From Albidovulum sp. (GTDB lineage Bacteria > Pseudomonadota > Alphaproteobacteria > Rhodobacterales > Rhodobacteraceae): a DNA stretch of 64,000 nt. Location: the NCBI GenBank assembly GCA_020637635.1, contig JACKKB010000008.1, positions 112,021 through 176,020 of the forward strand. The letters run 5' to 3'. The notes below the pieces were generated by a model, which saw only the letters and a program-made list of their open reading frames with translations, was not told the origin of the DNA and made no database searches. Position numbers and translations under genes: made by a program. Of this stretch, positions 36,186-44,155 are shown piece after piece; position 1 is the first letter of the stretch, and each line of letters begins with the position of its first letter.

Positions 36186-36511
36186 GAGGTCCTCGTGTCG
36201 GGATCGGAACGGGATGCCGTTGCGGCGGGCCGCGCCGCTACGGGTATCGGCGATGACGCCGATGCTCTTTTCGGGCCGCCAGCACCGGGTGGCAAGCTCG
36301 AAGGCTTCAGCCTTCCCTGCCGGCAGAGTTCGACGATCCGGCGAGGGTCGCGGACAGGGACGGTTTCGGCGCCGAGGATCTCGCAATGGCGGATCGCACG
36401 GGCCGCGGGCGCTGTCTCGCCTTCGCCCGGCCCCGGCGCGCCCGTGTGCGCGGTCTCGACCCCGATCGGCTGACCGGTTTCGTGGCGGACGGCGGCGTGA
36501 TTGACGGGCAA
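36186..36511 (-). pseudogene. Frameshifted remnant upstream of the enolase-superfamily gene
   Basis: From a TTG at 36511 with AGGGAGGA five bases before it, one frame reads sensibly (PVNHAAVRHETGQPIGVETA, then RAIRHCEILGAETVPVRDPR) to about 36318. It continues sensibly only in another frame (AEAFELATRCWRPEKSIGVI), which runs without a stop into the enolase start. I read this as a gene broken by a frameshift and possibly fused or truncated at its 3' end. The family is not recognised. A non-coding explanation is possible. Confidence 0.4.
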
Positions 36512-36540
36512 GACGGTCCTCCCTGGCGCTCAGCCTCGCC

Positions 36541-37755
36541 TCACGCGGGCGCCCTGTCTGTGTCGGGCGCGACAAGGAGCAGGATGCCCGCGACCATCAG
36601 CATCGCCGAGAGCAGGAACGGCGCCCCCGGCAGGTAGAGGGGCGCTCCGTCATGGGTGAAGAACCAGAAGATCGCCGTCATGACCATCGGCGCGAGCCCC
36701 ATCGCCACTGCCTGAACCGAGGCGATCACGCCCTGAAGTTCGCCCTGCTGGTCGTCGGGTGTCGCATTCGACATATGCCCCGAAAGCGCCGGCCCGGCGA
36801 TCCCGGCGACCGAGGCCACCGGCGTGAAGGCGAGCGCCCAGAACCCGGAGGAGACGAAGCCGTAGAAGGCGAAGGTGACGGTCTCGAGCGCCATGCCGTA
36901 GCCGGTCGTCCGCTTCTCGCCCCAGATCCGGATCGCCGGACCGACGAGAAAGCCCTGCACGACCACCATGCAGCCGCCGAAGAGCGCCAGTGAAATGCCG
37001 TTCCACCAGGCGTCCCAGCCGAATCGTTCGGTCCCGAAGAAGGCCCAGATGGCCGGATAGGACTGGAATGCCAGCGTGTAGAGAAAGAGGATCCAGAGCG
37101 AACGGCCGAGCCCCGGCAGGTCGCCGATCGCGCGGAAGGCCGCGAACGGGTTGGCCCGGGCAAGACCGAAACTCCGCCGCCGCCGCTCCGGCGGCAGGCT
37201 CTCGGGCAGCGCGAAGAACCCGAAGCCCGCGTTCGCAAGCGCGATCACGGCCGCCGTCCAGAACGGCGCCCGCGTGCCCCATTCCGCGGCGATCCCGCCG
37301 ATGAGCGGCCCGGCGATGAAGCCGAGCCCGAAGGCCGCCCCGATCAGTCCGAAGTTCTTCGCCCGCTCGCGGGCGGTCGAGATATCGGCCATGTAGGCAT
37401 TCGCGGTGGCGTAGGTTGCCGCCGCCGCACCGGCCATGAGACGGCCGGCAAGCAGAAGCCAGACCGACTGGGCCAGCGCCATGATCAGATAGTCGACCGC
37501 CATCGTCACCAGGGCGATGAGCATCACCGGCCGACGCCCGAACCGGTCCGAGAGATTGCCGACGATGGGCCCGCAGAGGAACTGCATCGCCGCGAACGAG
37601 GTCGCCAGAACGCCGCCCCAGAGCGAGGCCGAGGCGAGATCCGCACCCGTCACTTCGCGCATGAGCGCGGGCATGATCGGAAAGATGACGCCGATTCCGA
37701 TGGAATCGATCATCACCGTCGCAAGGATGAAGATGAGCGCGAGTCGGTTCTGCAT
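36541..37755 (-). CDS. TetA-like MFS drug/proton antiporter
   Basis: 404 aa, 12 predicted membrane helices. DSIGIGVIFPIMP in helix 1, the loop motif GNLSDRFGRRPVMLI between helices 2 and 3, and motif C (AAFGLGFIAGPLIGG) in helix 5 place it with TetA(A/B)-class exporters of DHA1 type. Tetracycline resistance is not implied by sequence alone. On the same strand as the catabolic genes, so a metabolite exporter role is also possible. Confidence 0.82.
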   Translation of the reverse strand: MQNRLALIFILATVMIDSIGIGVIFPIMPALMREVTGADLASASLWGGVLATSFAAMQFLCGPIVGNLSDRFGRRPVMLIALVTMAVDYLIMALAQSVWLLLAGRLMAGAAAATYATANAYMADISTARERAKNFGLIGAAFGLGFIAGPLIGGIAAEWGTRAPFWTAAVIALANAGFGFFALPESLPPERRRRSFGLARANPFAAFRAIGDLPGLGRSLWILFLYTLAFQSYPAIWAFFGTERFGWDAWWNGISLALFGGCMVVVQGFLVGPAIRIWGEKRTTGYGMALETVTFAFYGFVSSGFWALAFTPVASVAGIAGPALSGHMSNATPDDQQGELQGVIASVQAVAMGLAPMVMTAIFWFFTHDGAPLYLPGAPFLLSAMLMVAGILLLVAPDTDRAPA

Positions 37756-37930
37756 GGGTTTCCCGGCCGGCTCGAACTGGCAGCCGGGCGAGCCGACGCT
37801 AGCTGCGCGGACGGCAGAAGGGAAGAGGCCGCGACCGCCGCCGAGGCGAAATCGGCCGCGGTTATCCGATAGCGCACCGGCGATTTTGCCTAGCAGGGCG
37901 GAAGGCGGTCAGGGTCGGCGCATCGGGTTT

Positions 37931-37975
37931 CTGCCAACCCTGCATCTGCCAACCCTGCATCTGCCAACCCTGCAA
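37931..37975. repeat. Three 15-bp tandem repeats before a ribosome-binding site
   Basis: CTGCCAACCCTGCAT occurs twice perfectly (37931, 37946), and a third copy (37961) differs only in its last base. The array runs directly into AAAGGAG of the next gene. Confidence 0.9.
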
Positions 37976-37986
37976 AGGAGAACGAC

Positions 37987-38538
37987 ATGCTGCCCACCAT
38001 GAAACGCAACTTCATCGGCGCGCTCGCCGCCCTCTCGCTCGTCGCGGCCGCGCCGGCACCTGCCCTCGCCTGGGGCGAGAAGGAACAGAACGCCCTCGTC
38101 GGCCTCGTCGCTGCGGGCATCATCGGAACGCTGATCTACAACGACGCGCGGAAGAAGCAGGCCGTGCCCGCCGCGCGCGGCACCTATCAGGATCCCTATG
38201 GCTATGGCCGGGCGCCGCGGCGGCATCAAACCCAGACGCAGTGGCAGTATCAGCCGCGCCAGCCCGTCTACACGGCGCCAACGAACTACCTTCCCGACGC
38301 GACGGCAGGGCTCTACGACAGCCCCGCGGCGCGCGCCTTCGGCCGCTACACGCCCGGCCAGCGCCGCCTCATCCAGGCCCGGCTCGCGAACGCGGGCTAT
38401 TACAGCGGCCGCATCGACGGCGCCTTCGGGCCGATGACCTACCGCGCGGTGATGGCCATTGCCGACGACGCGACCGGTCGCGGGCAGATGTCGTCCATGC
38501 AGGGCGCGATCCAGTTCTATGACGCGCTGCTCGGCTGA
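37987..38538 (+). CDS. Exported peptidoglycan-binding-like protein
   Basis: 183 aa. Signal peptide (IGALAALSLVAAAPAPALA, cleavage after ALA) then GEKEQNALVGLVAAGIIGTL, a second hydrophobic segment. The middle is rich in Tyr/Gln/Arg. At 105-175 lies a peptidoglycan-binding-1-like helical domain with RRLIQARLANAGYYSGRIDG and AFGPMTYRAV. Probably periplasmic and wall-associated. AAAGGAG precedes the ATG at six bases; tandem repeats adjoin this site. Confidence 0.82.
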   Translation: MLPTMKRNFIGALAALSLVAAAPAPALAWGEKEQNALVGLVAAGIIGTLIYNDARKKQAVPAARGTYQDPYGYGRAPRRHQTQTQWQYQPRQPVYTAPTNYLPDATAGLYDSPAARAFGRYTPGQRRLIQARLANAGYYSGRIDGAFGPMTYRAVMAIADDATGRGQMSSMQGAIQFYDALLG

Positions 38539-38561
38539 CCCCCCCTGCCCCGGGCGCCGCT

Positions 38562-38586
38562 CCCTCGGCGGCGCCCGACCGGGGTG
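38562..38586 (+). terminator. GC-rich hairpin after the peptidoglycan-binding gene
   Basis: A 9-bp stem GGGCGCCGC/GCGGCGCCC with a 7-base loop lies 24 bases after the stop codon. No T-run. Confidence 0.45.
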
Positions 38587-38664
38587 TGCAACACCGCCAA
38601 GGAAAAATCCCGGCCCACCGCCAAGGATTGCCGCGCGGCCTGCGTCCAACCTATCGTGATGCTG

Positions 38665-39204
38665 ATGACGAGCGACGACGAAACCCTTGCGGCGGCCGCC
38701 GCCGACGGAGACCGCGCTTCGTTCGCGGCGCTCCTCGAACGGCACTACGACCGGATCTTCGCGCTCGCGTTCCGTCTGACCGGCGCACGGGCCGAGGCCG
38801 AGGACCTCGTTCAGGACATCTGCCTCGCGCTTCCCGCAAAGCTCGGAACCTACCGCCGGGCCGCGCGGTTCACGACCTGGCTCTACCGCGTCACCGTCAA
38901 CGCCGCGCATGACCGCCGCCGGCGGGCGGCGAGCCACGCGCGCGCCGCCGACGGCTGGGGCGACTGGGAGGTGAACCGCCGCGCCGGCATTGCCGAAGCG
39001 GCCGAATCGCAGGACTGGCTGGCCGCCACGATGGCCGGACTGGCGCCGGAGCTGAGGGACGCGGTTGCGCTGACGCTGGGCGAGGATCTGAGCCAGAAGG
39101 AGGCGGCCGAGGTGCTCGGCATCTCCGAGGGCACCGTCGCCTGGCGCATGAGCGAGGTGAAAAAACGCCTGCGCGAGAGGGCGCGGGCGGAGGGCATGCT
39201 ATGA
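38665..39204 (+). CDS. ECF-type RNA polymerase sigma factor
   Basis: About 179 aa. Region 2 contains LLERHYDRIFALAFRLTGAR and AEDLVQDICLALPAKLGTYR. Region 4 has LTLGEDLSQKEAAEVLGISE with the helix-turn-helix, ending VAWRMSEVKKRLRERA. The start is uncertain: ATG 38659 and 38665 are both possible and neither has a good ribosome-binding site. The stop overlaps the VWA gene by ATGA, so the downstream membrane protein may control it like an anti-sigma. Confidence 0.85.
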   Translation: MTSDDETLAAAAADGDRASFAALLERHYDRIFALAFRLTGARAEAEDLVQDICLALPAKLGTYRRAARFTTWLYRVTVNAAHDRRRRAASHARAADGWGDWEVNRRAGIAEAAESQDWLAATMAGLAPELRDAVALTLGEDLSQKEAAEVLGISEGTVAWRMSEVKKRLRERARAEGML

Positions 39205-41264
39205 GCGACGAACTGGACAAGCTGCGCGCGGCACTGACATCGGCGCCCCCGGCACCGGACCCCGGTGCCAGGGCCGAGACGCTGCGCCTGGCAATGGAAA
39301 ACTTCGAGCGCCACCAAGAAACGGCCGAAGCCGCACGTCCCAAGTCTGGATCCGCCGAACCGGCGGGCATCCTGACAGGAGTTCGTGCCATGCTTTCCCG
39401 ACTGACCACCCGCGGCGCCCTTGCCGCTACCGCCTCGATCGCCGTCGTCGGCGTCGGCGTGATGATCTGGCCCGCGCTGAGGGACCCCGACGTCCTGCGC
39501 AGGACGACCGCCGAACCGGCGGCCACCGAGGCACCCAAGGCAGCAGCCGCAGCCGCACCCGCAGCCGCACCCGCACCCGAGCCCACCGAAGAGACCGCCG
39601 GCACGACCGTGCTTTCGGATCCGACGCGGACGACCGGGGCAATCGCGGCAACCAGCGAACGCGACGAGATTGCCGGAATGGCAGAGCCGTCGATGGTGTC
39701 CGCCCCGCCCGCCGCCCCCTTGGCGCTGGGCAAGGAGGCTGCCGACAGCGCTCCTTACCGCAGCACGCCCGCGCCGCAGGTGCTCGTCGCGAGCGAGGCG
39801 CCGGCCGCCTCCATGGCCGCCGGCGCCGACGCGGCCGATACCCTCCTGACCGCTCCGCCCCGGGACGACACGGAGGTCTTTGCGAACGCGGCCGCGAACC
39901 CGGTGAAGATCGCCGCCGAAGAGCCCGTCTCGACCTTCTCGATCGACACCGACACGGCCTCCTGGTCGATCCTGCGCTCCTCCCTGATGGCCGGGGTCAT
40001 GCCTCCGAAAGACGCGGTGCGGATCGAGGAGATGGTGAACTACTTCCCCTACGACTATGCCGCGCCCGCGGTCGGAGAAGCGCCCTTCCGTGCTTCGGTC
40101 AGCCTCTTCGCGACGCCCTGGAACAAGGACACCGAGCTTCTGCGCATCGGCCTGCAGGGCGCATTGCCCGCAGTCGCCGAGCGGCCGCCGCTTAACCTCG
40201 TGTTCCTGATCGACACCTCCGGCTCGATGGAAGATGCCAACAAGCTGCCGCTTCTCAAGCAGTCCTTCCGTCTCATGCTCGGCCAGTTGCGGCCCGAGGA
40301 CCGGGTCGCGATCGTCACCTATGCCGGCTCGGCCGGGCTGGAGCTGGAACCGACGCCGGCCGCCGATCAGACCACGATCCTTGCAGCGCTCGACCGGCTC
40401 GGCGCGGGCGGATCGACCGCCGGAGCCGAGGGGCTGGAACAGGCCTATGCGGTCGCCGAGAAGATGGGAACCGAGGGTCATGTGAGCCGCATCCTGCTGG
40501 CCACCGACGGCGATTTCAACGTCGGCATCGACGACCCCGAAAAGCTCATGGACTTCATCGCGAAGAAGCGCGCATCCGGCATCTATCTTTCGGTCCTCGG
40601 CTTCGGGCGCGGCAATCTCGACGATGCGACGATGCAGGCGCTGGCCCAGAACGGCAACGGCACGGCGGCCTATATCGACACGCTCGGCGAGGCCCGAAAG
40701 GTGCTTGTCGACCAGCTCTCGGGCGCGCTCTTCCCGATCGCCGACGACGTGAAGATCCAGCTGGAGTTCAACCCTGCCGCGGTCGCCGAATACAGGCTGA
40801 TCGGCTACGAAACCCGCGCCCTCGCCCGCGAGGATTTCAACAACGACCGCGTCGATGCGGGCGAGATCGGTGCCGGCCATCAGGTGACCGCGCTCTACGA
40901 GATCACGCCGGTCGGCTCGCCGGCCCACCTCTCCGATCCGCTGCGCTACGCCGCCGCCCCCGAGGCGCACGAAACGCCCGGAGAGCTCGGCTTTCTGAAG
41001 CTGCGCTACAAGGCGCCGGGCGCGACGACTTCGACCCTGGTCGAGACGCCGATCTCCGCGCGCCCCGGAGAGGCCGATACCGATGCCCGTTTCGCTGCCG
41101 CCATCGCCGGCATGGGGCAGCTGCTCGGCGAGCCGAAATACCTCGGCAGCTGGGGCTGGGACGATGCCATCGCCCTGGCGAGCGGCGCGCGCGGCGAGGA
41201 TCCCTTCGGCTACCGCATCGAGGCGGTGAACCTGATGCGCCTGGCGCAGAGTCTCTCGCGCTGA
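39201..41264 (+). CDS. Membrane-anchored VWA-domain protein (YfbK-like), possible anti-sigma partner
   Basis: 687 aa. A cytoplasmic N-terminus of about 70 residues precedes one membrane helix (ALAATASIAVVGVGVMIWPA). An Ala/Pro linker follows (about 100-130), then a VWF_A_bact N-terminal region (EEPVSTFSIDTDTASWSILR), a VWA domain with MIDAS DTSGS near residue 337, and a C-terminal DUF3520-like part. The short N-terminus before the helix, together with overlap with the sigma gene, suggests that it sequesters the sigma factor. That is inference; no zinc HCC anti-sigma motif is visible. Confidence 0.82.
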   Translation: MSDELDKLRAALTSAPPAPDPGARAETLRLAMENFERHQETAEAARPKSGSAEPAGILTGVRAMLSRLTTRGALAATASIAVVGVGVMIWPALRDPDVLRRTTAEPAATEAPKAAAAAAPAAAPAPEPTEETAGTTVLSDPTRTTGAIAATSERDEIAGMAEPSMVSAPPAAPLALGKEAADSAPYRSTPAPQVLVASEAPAASMAAGADAADTLLTAPPRDDTEVFANAAANPVKIAAEEPVSTFSIDTDTASWSILRSSLMAGVMPPKDAVRIEEMVNYFPYDYAAPAVGEAPFRASVSLFATPWNKDTELLRIGLQGALPAVAERPPLNLVFLIDTSGSMEDANKLPLLKQSFRLMLGQLRPEDRVAIVTYAGSAGLELEPTPAADQTTILAALDRLGAGGSTAGAEGLEQAYAVAEKMGTEGHVSRILLATDGDFNVGIDDPEKLMDFIAKKRASGIYLSVLGFGRGNLDDATMQALAQNGNGTAAYIDTLGEARKVLVDQLSGALFPIADDVKIQLEFNPAAVAEYRLIGYETRALAREDFNNDRVDAGEIGAGHQVTALYEITPVGSPAHLSDPLRYAAAPEAHETPGELGFLKLRYKAPGATTSTLVETPISARPGEADTDARFAAAIAGMGQLLGEPKYLGSWGWDDAIALASGARGEDPFGYRIEAVNLMRLAQSLSR

Positions 41265-41287
41265 CGGCCGCGAGCGGGAAGACGAAA

Positions 41288-41313
41288 AAGGGCGCACCTT
41301 CCGGTGCGCCCTT
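41288..41313 (-). terminator. Bidirectional terminator between VWA and hsp20 genes
   Basis: A perfect 11-bp stem AAGGGCGCACC/GGTGCGCCCTT with a TTCC loop, and five Ts on the minus side. It serves the two convergent genes. Confidence 0.85.
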
Positions 41314-41338
41314 CGCGCCTGATCCGATGGCGGGCTGG

Positions 41339-41803
41339 TCAGCCCTCGACGGTCTCGACCGCCCTGGCCTCGACCGTGTCGCCGCTCGCGATCTCGATCC
41401 GGCGCGGCTTCAGCGCCTCGGGCACCTCGCGGACAAGGTCGATGTGCAGCATGCCATCGGCATGGGTTGCGCCGGTCACCTTCACATGATCGGCCAGCGC
41501 GAAGCGGCGCTCGAAGGCGCGCGTGGCGATGCCGCGGTGCAGGTAGGTCCGGCCCTCTTCCTCGGCCGCCTTGCGGGCCGAGACGATGACGGCACCGTCC
41601 TTCACCTCGACGCTGAGCTCGTCGCCGGAAAAGCCCGCGACGGCGATCGAGATGCGGTAGGCGTTCTCATCGGTCTTTTCGATGTTGTAGGGCGGATAGG
41701 TCGGCTGGGCCACATCGGCCGCGAGCACCCGGTCCATGAGATCGGCGAAACGGTCGAAACCGACGGTCGCGCGGTAAAGCGGGGAAAGGTCGAACGTGCG
41801 CAT
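41339..41803 (-). CDS. Hsp20/alpha-crystallin small heat-shock protein (IbpA-like)
   Basis: 154 aa. N-terminus RTFDLSPLYRATVGFDRFAD as in IbpA. The alpha-crystallin domain is at about 37-130: YPPYNIEKTDENAYRISIAV, LHRGIATRAFERRFALAD, and GMLHIDLVREVPE. ATP-independent holdase. I choose ATG 41803, with GGAGG six bases upstream, over ATG 41809, which touches the GGAGG. Upstream are a RpoH-like promoter and a ROSE-like sequence. Confidence 0.92.
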   Translation of the reverse strand: MRTFDLSPLYRATVGFDRFADLMDRVLAADVAQPTYPPYNIEKTDENAYRISIAVAGFSGDELSVEVKDGAVIVSARKAAEEEGRTYLHRGIATRAFERRFALADHVKVTGATHADGMLHIDLVREVPEALKPRRIEIASGDTVEARAVETVEG

Positions 41804-41809
41804 TGTCAT

Positions 41810-41823
41810 CCTCCAGTGAGCGA
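41810..41823 (-). promoter_or_regulatory. ROSE-like RNA thermometer core at hsp20
   Basis: On the minus strand TCGCT (41823-41819), loop CACT and GGAGG (41814-41810) can pair across the ribosome-binding site. This fits the U-Y-G-C-U rule of ROSE elements, though the central mismatch is G-A rather than G-G. A strong GC hairpin lies further upstream in the leader. Confidence 0.35.
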
Positions 41824-41891
41824 TGTATCCGCCGCCCCCGCCGGGGCGGGCGGACGGGTTCCGGGGCCCGTTATGGCACCCCGCAACAGCT

Positions 41892-41920
41892 TACTTGGGA
41901 ACGGCCGGCGCGATTTCAAG
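41892..41920 (-). promoter_or_regulatory. Candidate RpoH (sigma-32) promoter of hsp20
   Basis: CTTGAAA starting at 41920, followed at 41899 by CCCAAGTA, resembles CTTGAAA and CCCCATNT with 14 bases between. About 90 bases of leader separate it from the start codon. Confidence 0.4.
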
Positions 41921-41963
41921 ATCTGCCCGCAGGCCCGCCGGGGACGGCGCGGATCGGGGATCC

Positions 41964-42785
41964 TCAGGGTGTGACGAACTTCGCCCCCCCCGCCGCGCCA
42001 GCGCCGCCGAACCCCGGGTTCGCGCCCGGCACCACACGCCGGAACGCGCCCGAGCCGGCCGCGAATGCCTTGCGCAGATCGGCGAGCGGCCCTTGCATGT
42101 CGGTGCCGAGCGCCACGCGCCTGCTGTCCATCTCGGCCTTGGCGGAGACCACCGAGACGATCGACGCGGTGCCGTCGTGGATGCTGAAGATGGGCGCGCC
42201 CGAAGAGCCGAAATCGACGTCGCAGGTGATGACAAGCACGCCCGGCTGACGCCCGAGCACATCGCAGCCCTCCTGCAGCGAAGGCGCCTCGGAGCGGTTC
42301 AGCGCGTAGGAAACGACGCCCACGGTGTCGCCCGCCATCGGCTCGCCACCGGTCGCGAAGGGCTGGATCGAGGGCAGTCGGATCGGCTGATCCAGTTCCA
42401 GAAGCGCAATATCGTAGGCCACGCGGTCCATCTTGTTGGTGCCGTCGAACACATATTCGGGGTGCGCCATCACCCGGCGGACCCCGCGATAGGCATCGGC
42501 GCGCCCGTTGCGCCAGCCGGCCAGAAAGCGGAAGTCCGCTGCCGGCACCTCCTCGCCCGTGGCGGAGTCATAGATGCAATGCGCGGCGGTCAGCACGATG
42601 TTGTCGGCGATGAGAGCGCCGGTGCAGAACCCGCTCCGGCCGATGTCGATCCGCCCCACGGCCTCCCAGCCGCGCGTCGCATCCCCTGTCAGAAGGGCAT
42701 GAAGCCGCGTGTCCGCGACCGCCGGGTCGGCAGAAACAACCGCGGGAAGACAGCAGAGAATCGCTGCCGCGATGAACCTGCGCAT
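41964..42785 (-). CDS. Secreted trypsin-like serine protease
   Basis: 273 aa. Signal peptide (RRFIAAAILCCLPAVVSADP) then an S1/V8-like protease with the full triad: His in VLTAAHCIY, Asp in YDIALLEL, Ser in DFGSSGAPIF. A CTGA/C disulphide pair is likely. Gly/Ala-rich C-terminal tail. Periplasmic or secreted; substrate unknown. The start at ATG 42785 gives the signal peptide at once. Confidence 0.88.
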   Translation of the reverse strand: MRRFIAAAILCCLPAVVSADPAVADTRLHALLTGDATRGWEAVGRIDIGRSGFCTGALIADNIVLTAAHCIYDSATGEEVPAADFRFLAGWRNGRADAYRGVRRVMAHPEYVFDGTNKMDRVAYDIALLELDQPIRLPSIQPFATGGEPMAGDTVGVVSYALNRSEAPSLQEGCDVLGRQPGVLVITCDVDFGSSGAPIFSIHDGTASIVSVVSAKAEMDSRRVALGTDMQGPLADLRKAFAAGSGAFRRVVPGANPGFGGAGAAGGAKFVTP

Positions 42786-42865
42786 GACCACTCCTTGCCC
42801 CGACCCGGCGGACCGTAGGGGGCCCTTGGGGCAAGAATATGGCCGCGCGGCCAGCACCGGAAGCC

Positions 42866-44155
42866 CTATCGGCGGGCAAGCGCCGGCGGCTTCGGCCCGC
42901 CCGTCGCCCAGTCGATGAGCTCGACGGTATGGACGACGGGGATCGCCGTGCCGGAGCCGACCTGGATCATGCAGCCGATATTGCCCGCCGCGATCACCTG
43001 TGGCGCGCGGGCCTCGAGCGTCGCCACCTTGCGCCGCTTCAACTCGGCAGAGATCTCGGGTTGCAACAGGTTGTAGGTGCCGGCGGAGCCGCAGCAGAGA
43101 TGGCTGTCGGCGGGCTCCACCACCTCGAACCCGGCCGCCGCGAGAAGCGCTTTCGGCGCCCCGGTCACCCTCTGCCCGTGCTGCAGCGAACAGGCGGCGT
43201 GATAGGCGACGCGCAGGGCCTCGGGTGCCTCAGCCTGCGGCGCGAGCCGGGTCAGAAGCTCGCAGATGTCGCAGGCGAGGCCGGCCACCTCCGCCGCCTC
43301 CGCCGCAAGCGGCGTGTTCCGGAACATGTGGCCGTAGTCCTTCACGGTCGTGCCGCAACCGGAGGTGTTGATGACGATCGCGTCGAGCCCGCCGGCGCGC
43401 TTCTCGGCCATCCAGGCGCGGATATTGGCCGCGGCCGAGCCGTGCGCGGCCTCTTCCTTGCCCATGTGATGCGTGAGCGCCCCGCAGCAGCCCGCGCCCT
43501 TCGCCACCACCACCTCGCAGCCAAGGCGCGTCAGCACCCGGATCGTGGCGTCGTTGATATCCGTGTCGAGCGCCTTCTGCGCACAGCCCGTCAGGAGCGC
43601 GACGCGCATCCGCCGAAGCCCCGTGGCGGCAAAGACCTGCGGATCGTCGTTGCGGCTGACCGGCGGCACGACCTTCGGTGCCATCGCCACCATCGCACGC
43701 AGCCGCGCATCGGGCAGGAGCCGCACGAAGGGCCGCGCCATCCTTGCCCCGAGAAGCGCCAGACGGAACCGTCCCGGATAGGGGATCACCTGCGCCAGAA
43801 CCCAGCGCAGCGCCCGGTCGCGCCAGGGCCGGCGGTAGGTCTTCTCGATATGAACCCGGGCATGATCGACGAGATGCATGTAATGCACCCCCGAAGGACA
43901 GGTCGTCATGCAGGCAAGGCACGACAGGCAGCGGTCCACATGCTTGACGGTCTTGGCATCCGCCGCGCGCCCGCTCTCGAGCATCTCCTTGATGAGGTAG
44001 ATCCGCCCGCGCGGGCTGTCGAGTTCGTCGCCCAGAACCTGATAGGTCGGGCAGGTCGCGGTGCAGAACCCGCAATGGACACAGGACCGCAGGATCTCGT
44101 TCGCCCGCTTCAGACGGGGATCGCGAAGTTGCTCTTCGGTGAAATGCGTCTGCAT
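42866..44155 (-). CDS. glcF: Glycolate oxidase iron-sulfur subunit GlcF
   Basis: 429 aa. Two [4Fe-4S] motifs near the N-terminus (CVHCGFCTATCP and CLSCLACMTTCPSG), then two CCG domains with CCGALTHHMG and HLCCGSAGTYN. It passes electrons from GlcDE to the respiratory chain during glycolate oxidation to glyoxylate. Its ATG overlaps the glcE stop as TGATG. Confidence 0.95.
   Translation of the reverse strand: MQTHFTEEQLRDPRLKRANEILRSCVHCGFCTATCPTYQVLGDELDSPRGRIYLIKEMLESGRAADAKTVKHVDRCLSCLACMTTCPSGVHYMHLVDHARVHIEKTYRRPWRDRALRWVLAQVIPYPGRFRLALLGARMARPFVRLLPDARLRAMVAMAPKVVPPVSRNDDPQVFAATGLRRMRVALLTGCAQKALDTDINDATIRVLTRLGCEVVVAKGAGCCGALTHHMGKEEAAHGSAAANIRAWMAEKRAGGLDAIVINTSGCGTTVKDYGHMFRNTPLAAEAAEVAGLACDICELLTRLAPQAEAPEALRVAYHAACSLQHGQRVTGAPKALLAAAGFEVVEPADSHLCCGSAGTYNLLQPEISAELKRRKVATLEARAPQVIAAGNIGCMIQVGSGTAIPVVHTVELIDWATGGPKPPALARR

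Noticed and set aside
36541..37755. Calling the MFS gene a tetracycline-resistance determinant
   Set aside because: The protein is TetA-like in motifs, but many chromosomal homologues export other compounds and there is no TetR neighbour.
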